NCBI RefSeq assembly: GCF_006716445.1
Contig: NZ_VFPA01000006.1
Coordinates: forward strand, 186,001 to 250,000
Length of the DNA: 64,000 nucleotides
Direction: 5' to 3'
Source: Pseudonocardia kunmingensis
Lineage (GTDB): Bacteria; Actinomycetota; Actinomycetes; Mycobacteriales; Pseudonocardiaceae
The position numbers and the translations under genes are program-made. Shown here in pieces: positions 58,573 to 64,000 of the stretch. The notes below the pieces were generated by a model. That model saw only the letters and a list, made by a program, of their open reading frames with translations, ran no database searches and was not told the origin of the DNA. Numbering within the stretch: the stretch's first letter is position 1; each line of letters begins with the position of its first letter.

Positions 58573-60198
58573 TCAGGAGGGAAGGGCTGCGCGGACGGCG
58601 CCGCGGGCGACGTCGAGCACGCCTGCCGCGTCCCTCGCGTCGGCGCCACGCCACGCGACGTGCTGGTCGGGGCGCACCAGCAGCAGCGGGGCGTCGTAGC
58701 CGCCCGGGAGCCCGGGCAGGTCCAGCAGGGCGAACGGGACGCCGTGCCGGTCGGCCGCGGCGCGGAACGGCGCGACGTCGATCCCCGGCTCGCGGCGCAG
58801 CAGCGTGAACCCGGCGGTCGCCAGGTGGTCGTAGAGCGAGGACCCGTCGGCGAGCCAGGCGTGCGGCAGCCGGGCGCCCGGACGGGCGGAGGCGTGGTAG
58901 GTCAGCGGGTCGTGCGCGGGGACGGGCGAGCCGTCGTCCACGACCACGGGGGAGTCGGCGTAGTGGTAGCCGAGCACGAGGCCGAGGCTGTGGAACTCGC
59001 CGCGCTTGACGGCGAGCGCCTCGGCGACGCCCGCGCGGCACGCGGCGCCGGCGGGGGTGTCGGCGTCGAGTTCGGCGCGCCGGAACGCGTGCGCCAGCCG
59101 CGACTCCTGCGCCGCCGCGTCCGCGATGGTCTGCGCCGCGACCGGGCGCCGCTCGGGCTCGTAGCTGTCCAGCAGGGCCGGGCCCGCCCAGCCCTGCAGC
59201 ACGGCGACGAGCTTCCAGGCGATGTTGACCGCGTCGCCGACGCAGGTGTTGTAGCCGTGCCCGCCCCACGGCGGGTTCAGGTGCGCGGCGTCGCCGACGA
59301 GGAAGGTCCGGTCGCCGCGGTAGCGGTCGACCAGCAGCATCCGTGCGGTCCACGGGTCCGTGGCGAGGACCTCGACGTCGATGTCGGCGCCGGTGTCGTC
59401 GGTGCCGACCATCGACCGGACCAGCGCGGCCGGGTCGACGTCCGCGGCGGAGGCGTCGACGCCCTGGGCGATCGCCCACCACGTGCCGTCCAGGTCCATC
59501 CGCCCGACGATCCCGCCCACCTCGGCGCCGAGCACCCAGTAGTGCACCGCGCGGGCGCACACCCGCTCCTCGGTGAGCTCCGGTGCCCGGAACGTGACGT
59601 TGAGGTTGGGCAGCGCGCCGCTGCCGCCGGCGTAGCGGGCACCGATGGCATCGCGGCTCGCCCCGGTGGCGCCGTCGCAACCCAGCAGGTAGCCGGCCGT
59701 GACCTCGCGGACGGAGTCGTCGGGTCCCGCGATCCGGGCGCGCAGCCCGTCCGGGCCGTCCTCGGCCGCGACGAGGCGGTGCCCTGCCAGGAACTCCACG
59801 GTCGGCAGCTCGGCCACCGCGGCGCGCAGCACCTCCTCGACGACGGGCTGCGGGATCTGCTGCCCGCACTCGGCGAACTCGTCGCGGCGCTGCGGGTGCA
59901 GGGCGAACGCGTTCGGGAAGCGGGTGATCTCGTGGCCGGTCAGGCGGGTGCAGAACACGACGTCCTGGGCGTGCGCCACCGGCAGCGGCGCGGCGGCCCG
60001 CACCCGGTCGGCCAGGCCCCAGCGGCGCAGCAGCTCCATCGTGCGGGCGCTGGTGGTCTTGGCCCGGGGCCGGTCGGTCGCGACGCTCACGCGCGGCTCC
60101 ACGACGGCGCAGCGGATCCCGGCGCGGCCCAGCTCGATGGCGGCGGCCAGGCCGCTCGGCCCGCCGCCGGCGATCAGGACGGGGTGGTGGTCGGTCAT
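58573..60198 (-). CDS. FAD-dependent aromatic hydroxylase (class A flavoprotein monooxygenase)
   Basis: 541 residues, the longer PHBH-type with a C-terminal thioredoxin-like domain. FAD motifs are LIAGGGPSGLAAAIELG, the DG segment LLGCDGATGASR and the GD segment FLVGDAAHLNPPWGG. It adds one oxygen to a phenolic ring using NAD(P)H. The partner intradiol dioxygenase suggests formation of a catechol or hydroxyquinol; resorcinol or a hydroxybenzoate are likely substrates. ATG 60198 overlaps the FAH gene stop. Confidence 0.92.
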   Translation of the reverse strand: MTDHHPVLIAGGGPSGLAAAIELGRAGIRCAVVEPRVSVATDRPRAKTTSARTMELLRRWGLADRVRAAAPLPVAHAQDVVFCTRLTGHEITRFPNAFALHPQRRDEFAECGQQIPQPVVEEVLRAAVAELPTVEFLAGHRLVAAEDGPDGLRARIAGPDDSVREVTAGYLLGCDGATGASRDAIGARYAGGSGALPNLNVTFRAPELTEERVCARAVHYWVLGAEVGGIVGRMDLDGTWWAIAQGVDASAADVDPAALVRSMVGTDDTGADIDVEVLATDPWTARMLLVDRYRGDRTFLVGDAAHLNPPWGGHGYNTCVGDAVNIAWKLVAVLQGWAGPALLDSYEPERRPVAAQTIADAAAQESRLAHAFRRAELDADTPAGAACRAGVAEALAVKRGEFHSLGLVLGYHYADSPVVVDDGSPVPAHDPLTYHASARPGARLPHAWLADGSSLYDHLATAGFTLLRREPGIDVAPFRAAADRHGVPFALLDLPGLPGGYDAPLLLVRPDQHVAWRGADARDAAGVLDVARGAVRAALPS

Positions 60199-61025
60199 CG
60201 GCCGCCCGCCCCGCAGATCGGCGTCCGCAGCAGGCCGAGCTTCTCGACCTCGACCTCCACGACGTCGCCGGGCCGCAGCAGCCACGGCGGGGTGCGCACG
60301 TAGCCGACGCCCTCCGGTGTGCCGGTGACGAGGACGTCGCCGGGTTCGAGCGTGAGCGTGCGGCTGACCAGCGACAGCACGTCCCCGACACCGAAGATCA
60401 TGTCGCGGGTGCTGCCGTGCTGCACGACCTCGCCGTTGACCCGGGTGGTCAGGTCGAGACCCGCCGCGAGCGACCCCACCTCGTCGGCGGTGACGAGCGG
60501 GCCCATCGGGCCGCTGCGGTCGGCGTTCTTGCCCAGCGTCCACTGGGCGGTGAGCTTCTGCGCGGTGCGCGCGGTGAGGTCGTTGAAGACCGCGTAGCCG
60601 AGCACGCCGGCCTCGGCGGCCGCGGCGTCGACGTCGGCCATGCGGGTCCCGACGACGGCGGCGACCTCGCCCTCCCAGTCCAGGCCGGGCTCGTTGGCGG
60701 GCACCGGGACGGGCACGTCGCCGACCGACAGCGACGGCGTCCACCGGCCGAAGATCGTCGGATGGTCGGGCACGCCGTAGACGCCCTCGTCCGCGTGCGC
60801 CCGGTAGTTCAGCCCGAGGCACAGCACCCGCGCCGACGGCGGCACCGGCGGGGCGAGCGGGGCGCCCGCCAGCGGCCGCTCGCCGCGCGTCACCGCCCGC
60901 GCCTCCGCGGTCCACCGCGGCAGGTCGGCGTAGAAGTCGCGGACGTCGGCCAGCGGCGCGAGCGCGTCCCCGACGACGGCGGCGACGAGCGTCTCGCGAC
61001 CGTCGCGCAGCCCCACGAACTTCAC
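60195..61025 (-). CDS. Fumarylacetoacetate hydrolase family protein
   Basis: 276 residues, GTG start overlapping the dioxygenase stop. The fold is marked by CLGLNYRAHADEG, the metal-binding WEGEVAAVVG, GYAVFNDLTART and the ending TGTPEGVGYVRTP. These enzymes act on acylpyruvates or beta-diketone-like products. With an intradiol dioxygenase upstream one would expect maleylacetate reductase instead, so the presence of an FAH protein is a little unusual and may reflect a side product or a different ring substrate. Confidence 0.92.
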   Translation of the reverse strand: MKFVGLRDGRETLVAAVVGDALAPLADVRDFYADLPRWTAEARAVTRGERPLAGAPLAPPVPPSARVLCLGLNYRAHADEGVYGVPDHPTIFGRWTPSLSVGDVPVPVPANEPGLDWEGEVAAVVGTRMADVDAAAAEAGVLGYAVFNDLTARTAQKLTAQWTLGKNADRSGPMGPLVTADEVGSLAAGLDLTTRVNGEVVQHGSTRDMIFGVGDVLSLVSRTLTLEPGDVLVTGTPEGVGYVRTPPWLLRPGDVVEVEVEKLGLLRTPICGAGGR

Positions 61026-61879
61026 AGCTCCACCAGCCGGACGTCGAACGCGAAGTCGAGGTAGGACCCGTCCAGCTCCCACCGCCTGCCGTCGGTACCG
61101 GGCCGCGGGGTGACCACCAGCGCGTCCTTGACGGCGAACGCGGCGTCGGAGTCGAGGTAGGGATCGCCTGCGACGAACACGTGCGTGGTGACCGGGCGGT
61201 GCCCCGCGGCCTCCACGCGCAGGTGGATGTGGGCCGGGCGCATCGGGTGGCGCCCCAGCGCGCTGAGCAGCCCGCCGACCGGGCCGTCGGTCGGCACCGG
61301 GTAGCTGCTGGGCAGCACGCTGCGGAACCAGTAGCGCCCGTCGGAGTCGGTGGTGAGCAGCGCGCGCAGGTTGCCGTCGGGCTGCGCGGCGTCCTGGGTG
61401 TCGTAGTGGCCGGCGTCGTCGGCCTGCCAGACGTCGACGGTGGCGCCCGCGAGCGGGGTGCCCGCGCAGTCGGTGACCCGGCCGTGCACGACCATCGGCT
61501 CGGCGCGCTCGCGCTCCGGGCCGTCGGCGATCCAGGCGCCCAGCGGGCGGGCCGGCGCGGGGGAGTGGAACGGGCCCTCCACCGACGACGGCGTCGCCTC
61601 GGGCGGCCCGGCGTGGTTGACCTCGTCGACGGCCGACGTCAGCCCGAGCATGTCCGACAGCAGGATGAACTCGTTGCGCGTCGGTGTGCAGGTCCGGCCG
61701 GTGCGGACGAGGAAGTCGAGGCCGCGCAGCCACTCCTCCTCGGTGGGCCGGACCTCGCGCACGAACGCGTGCAGGTGGGTCACGGCGGAGCGGACGATCT
61801 CCGCCAGGCGCGGGTCGTCGGCCTGGACCTGCGCGAGGACGGCGGTGAGCAGGCGGTCGAGCTCGGGTTCCGGGGTCAC
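61022..61879 (-). CDS. Intradiol ring-cleavage dioxygenase (hydroxyquinol/catechol 1,2-dioxygenase type)
   Basis: 285 residues. The N-terminal helical linker domain (about 1-100) is followed by the beta-sandwich with the Fe(III) ligands: Tyr in GHYDTQ, Tyr in SSYPVP and the two His in MRPAHIHLRVE. It cleaves a catechol or 1,2,4-trihydroxybenzene between the hydroxyls to a muconate or maleylacetate. GTG 61879 is the start. It is the first gene of a six-gene operon divergent from the IclR regulator. Confidence 0.92.
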   Translation of the reverse strand: MTPEPELDRLLTAVLAQVQADDPRLAEIVRSAVTHLHAFVREVRPTEEEWLRGLDFLVRTGRTCTPTRNEFILLSDMLGLTSAVDEVNHAGPPEATPSSVEGPFHSPAPARPLGAWIADGPERERAEPMVVHGRVTDCAGTPLAGATVDVWQADDAGHYDTQDAAQPDGNLRALLTTDSDGRYWFRSVLPSSYPVPTDGPVGGLLSALGRHPMRPAHIHLRVEAAGHRPVTTHVFVAGDPYLDSDAAFAVKDALVVTPRPGTDGRRWELDGSYLDFAFDVRLVEL

Positions 61880-61953
61880 GGTCCCTCCGGGCGGATCGGC
61901 GGTGGTCCGGGTTCGTCACAGCATCGGGACCTCCCGCGGCGCCGTCTGCGAGC

Positions 61954-61969
61954 GTTCCATTGAGTGGAC
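61954..61969. promoter_or_regulatory. IclR operator candidate
   Basis: GTTCCATTGAGTGGAC is an imperfect dyad (CCA-TTGAG-TGG core) in the 107-bp gap between the dioxygenase and the iclR-type gene, where an IclR protein would act on both. Confidence 0.5.
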
Positions 61970-61986
61970 CTGCCAGACTCGATCGC

Positions 61987-62763
61987 GTGGCCGACGCGAG
62001 CCCGGTGCCCCGCCGTGGGAAGCGCCCCGAGCAGGGCGACCCGGTGATCGACCGCGCCCTGTCGCTGCTGGCCGCGTTCGACGCCGAGCACCGGGCGCTG
62101 GGCGTCGTCGAGCTCAGCCGGCGCACCGGGATGCCGCGCAGCACCACCTCGCGCCTCGCCGCCCGGCTGCGGGAGTGGGGCGCCCTGGAGACCGATGCGC
62201 GGGGGCGCTACGTCGTCGGGCTGCGGCTGTTCGAGATCGCCTCGCTCGCCCCGCGCAGCCACGGCCTGCGCGAGGCGGCGCTGCCCTACCTGGAGGACCT
62301 GCACGAGGTCACCCGCCAGCACGTCCTGCTCGCGGTGCGGGAGGGCGGCGAGGCGCTGCTGGTCGAGCGGCTGTCGGCGCGCGCGGCCGTGGAGGTGGCC
62401 TACCGGGTGGGCGGGCGGATGCCCCTGCACGACACCGGCGTCGGCCTGGTGCTCCTCGCGGGGGCCGGCGCGGACGTGCGCGACGCGCAGTTCGCGCTGC
62501 TCGGGACCCCGGCCGAGGTCGCGACCCTGCGCCGCCGGCTCGCGCAGGTCCGGCGGCTCGGGGTGGCGGTCTTCGACCGGAGGCGGCCCGCGCCCGTGTC
62601 CTCGGTGGCGGCGCCCGTCCGCGACCACGCCGGCCGGGTCGTCGCCGCGGTGTCCGTCGTGGTGCCGGCCGGCTCGGCCCGGCCCCAGGCCTACGAGCAG
62701 GTCGTGCGCACCGCTGCGCTGTCGATCTCGCGGGGCATGGGCGCGGCGCAGCGCCGGGGGTGA
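61987..62763 (+). CDS. IclR-family regulator
   Basis: 258 residues, GTG start. The winged helix is IDRALSLLAAFDAEH and LGVVELSRRTGMPRSTTSRL; the GAF-like effector domain follows, with LPYLEDLHEVTRQHVLLAV and GGRMPLHDTGVGLVLLA. IclR proteins of this type sense aromatic acids or ring-cleavage intermediates. It is divergent from the aromatic operon that begins at 61879 and is very likely its regulator; activation or repression cannot be told from sequence. Confidence 0.92.
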   Translation: MADASPVPRRGKRPEQGDPVIDRALSLLAAFDAEHRALGVVELSRRTGMPRSTTSRLAARLREWGALETDARGRYVVGLRLFEIASLAPRSHGLREAALPYLEDLHEVTRQHVLLAVREGGEALLVERLSARAAVEVAYRVGGRMPLHDTGVGLVLLAGAGADVRDAQFALLGTPAEVATLRRRLAQVRRLGVAVFDRRRPAPVSSVAAPVRDHAGRVVAAVSVVVPAGSARPQAYEQVVRTAALSISRGMGAAQRRG

Positions 62764-62800
62764 TCGGGCCCCGCCGCACCGGAGCCGGTCGCCGGCCGGC

Positions 62801-63535
62801 TCACCGCTGGCGGGCCGGCCGGACGACGATCTCGTTGACGTCCACGTCGGCCGGCTGGGCGAGGGCGTAGGAGACGGCGCGGGCGACCGCGTCGGGGGCG
62901 ATCGCGTGGGCCCGGTAGGTGTGCATGGCCTCGGCGGCCCCGGGCTCGGTGATCGTGTCGGCGAGCTCGGAGGTGACGACGCCGGGCGAGACCGTCGTGA
63001 CGCGGATCGACGGGTCGGACTCCTGGCGCAGGCCCTCGGTGATCGCCCAGGCCGCGTACTTGGTGCCGGAGTACACCGCGCTGGTGGGCACGACCTGGTG
63101 GGCGCCGATGCTCGCGGTCGTGACGAAGTGCCCGCCGCCCTGGGCGGTGAACACGGGCAGGGCGGCGGCGATCCCGTGCAGCAGCCCGCGGACGTTGACG
63201 TCCAGCATCCGGTCCCACTCGTGCACCAGCAGCGAGTCGAGCCGGGACAGCGGCATCACGCCGGCGTTGTTGACCAGGACGTCGACGCGGCCGTGGCGCT
63301 CCCGGGCGGCGCCGACGAAGCTCTCGACGTCCGCGCGGTCGGTCACGTCGAGGCGCACGGGCTCGATCACGTCGCCTGCCTGCGCGGCCAGCCGCTCCAG
63401 GCGATCGATCCGGCGCGCGCCCGCGACGACCCGGTGGCCCTCGCCCGCGAGCCGGACGGCGATGGCCTCGCCGATCCCGCTGCTCGCGCCGGTGACGAGA
63501 ACGATCTTGCCGGAGGCCTCGGACGGTGCGGTCAT
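62801..63535 (-). CDS. Short-chain dehydrogenase/reductase
   Basis: 244 residues. The cofactor motif is VTGASSGIGEAIA, NNAGVMP stabilises the fold, and the catalytic Ser-Tyr-Lys appear in TTASIGAHQ and YSGTKYA. The basic residues ARRIDR after strand 2 suggest NADPH. GGGGAG precedes ATG 63535. It resembles the YdfG-like SDR oxidoreductases. It is isolated, convergent with the iclR-type gene, and no substrate can be named. Confidence 0.92.
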   Translation of the reverse strand: MTAPSEASGKIVLVTGASSGIGEAIAVRLAGEGHRVVAGARRIDRLERLAAQAGDVIEPVRLDVTDRADVESFVGAARERHGRVDVLVNNAGVMPLSRLDSLLVHEWDRMLDVNVRGLLHGIAAALPVFTAQGGGHFVTTASIGAHQVVPTSAVYSGTKYAAWAITEGLRQESDPSIRVTTVSPGVVTSELADTITEPGAAEAMHTYRAHAIAPDAVARAVSYALAQPADVDVNEIVVRPARQR

Positions 63536-63655
63536 GGTGCTCCCCTTCGGGACGTGTGACGACGTGCGCTGACGTCGTCCACGGTGCTGCCCGGGGAGCG
63601 GGGGCGGCAGGACGTGGTCCTCCTGGGTGCGCCGCACCCAGGCGCGGGAGGGGTG

Positions 63656-64000
63656 TCAGTCCTCGACGCCGGGGCGCACCGGGCTGATGTAGGTCCCGGG
63701 ACGGGTCGCGCCGTCCTGGCGCAGGACGGCGCCGCCGGGCCACTGCAGGCTCGCCGAGCGGGTCTCGTCGGGCGGTGTGACCAGCATGCCGGTGGGCGTC
63801 CACCCCGAGCCGTCCTGCGGGGGCAGCCAGGTGATCGTGGTGTGCGCGGTGCCGCCCGGCTCGAGCCGCACCGGCGAGGCCGGCTGCTCGGCGCGGCGCA
63901 GCGAGTAGGTCGGGCCCATCGGGTCGTCCGGTCCCTGCAGGTCCACGCCGCCGAATCCGGTCATCGTGCAGGCCTTCGCGGAGGTGTTGGTCCAGACGAC
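63656..64000 (-). CDS. DUF4232-like protein, N-terminus beyond window
   Basis: The frame is open to the window edge; 114 codons are visible including the stop. The pattern VVWTNTSAKACTMTGFGGVD, RLEPGGTAHTTITW and GATRPGTYISPV fits the C-terminal part of DUF4232, a beta-sandwich domain of secreted actinobacterial lipoproteins. An internal ATG at 63964 would split the conserved segment and is not the true start. The signal peptide would lie outside the window. Confidence 0.75.
   Translation of the reverse strand, partial: VVWTNTSAKACTMTGFGGVDLQGPDDPMGPTYSLRRAEQPASPVRLEPGGTAHTTITWLPPQDGSGWTPTGMLVTPPDETRSASLQWPGGAVLRQDGATRPGTYISPVRPGVED

Noticed and set aside
57116..60391. A 1091-codon fusion of an MFS transporter to an upstream sequence
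   Set aside because: The transporter starts at ATG 58531 with a good ribosome site; the rest is the antisense-like shadow of the flavin hydroxylase gene.
1..64000. Phage, conjugative or defence island
   Set aside because: No integrase, terminase, relaxase, restriction, toxin-antitoxin or nuclease-based defence gene was recognised; the only HNH-family sequence is a broken DUF222 gene.

Overview
The window is about 73% G+C by eye. It is densely coded, uses many GTG starts and GTGA/ATGA overlaps, and carries many TetR/GntR/LacI/IclR/MarR regulators beside catabolic operons. This points to a soil-type actinomycete, and gene content and repeats suggest a Pseudonocardia-like member of the Pseudonocardiaceae (inference; no rRNA or marker gene is present). 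No phage, conjugation, CRISPR or toxin-antitoxin module was recognised. The window is chromosomal-looking catabolic DNA with a few decayed patches.

Layout. (1) 15-950: AurF-like di-iron protein behind two adjoining palindromes. (2) 1123-7407: phosphonate module with a dehydrogenase, a convergent GntR regulator, a FAD oxidoreductase, the PhnD-PhnC-PhnE importer and a phosphonatase-like HAD hydrolase. An ACTTGT-CAAT-ACAAGT operator stands before both transcription units. (3) 7416-9493: divergent P450 and hydratase/FAH-like gene. (4) 9520-9688: array of seven 22-bp repeats. (5) 9790-14114: copper module (CopA ATPase, CopD/CtaG fusion). (6) 14258-19217: mesaconyl-CoA-isomerase-like CoA transferase, tautomerase, an odd in-frame fusion of an HxlR/SCP2 regulator with a headless MFS transporter, a GntR regulator and a PhyH dioxygenase. 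(7) 19307-20615: decayed zone with 53-bp tandem repeats, a broken DUF222 gene and a nitronate monooxygenase remnant. (8) 20634-22788: MarR/azoreductase divergent pair, a tRNA-like relic and a methyltransferase. (9) 22802-30515: six-gene amino-sugar operon (symporter, AGE epimerase, NagB, SIS protein, NagA, ceramidase-like hydrolase) with a divergent LacI regulator and a perfect 18-bp operator, followed by a frameshifted phytoene-desaturase-like oxidoreductase. (10) 32155-35432: TetR, thiolase, acyltransferase-3. (11) 35477-39159: LigM-like O-demethylase divergent from LigA/LigB-type extradiol dioxygenase and a hydrolase (lignin-type aromatics). (12) 39182-46649: ArsR/SRPBCC pair, polysaccharide deacetylase, two acyl-CoA ligases, enoyl-CoA hydratase, beta-lactamase-fold protein. 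(13) 46650-47349: 700 bp without a convincing gene, packed with inverted repeats including a MITE-like element with 38-bp ends. (14) 47350-55198: seven-gene minus-strand operon (CoA transferase, MFS, alcohol DH, aldehyde DH, CitE-like lyase, 2-hydroxyacid DH, GntR). (15) 55295-62763: small truncated gene, then an IclR-controlled aromatic operon (intradiol dioxygenase, FAH, flavin hydroxylase, MFS, cupin, hydrolase). (16) 62801-64000: SDR and a DUF4232 protein cut by the window end.

How it works together. Most units are import, oxidation and CoA/ring-cleavage modules feeding central metabolism, each with its own regulator. The most promising systems are the phosphonate module without a recognisable transaminase, the seven-gene CoA-transferase/lyase operon of unknown substrate, and the amino-sugar operon that joins a ceramidase-like hydrolase to NagA/NagB/AGE without a kinase. 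All functions are read from sequence motifs and family knowledge; none was confirmed by a database search.
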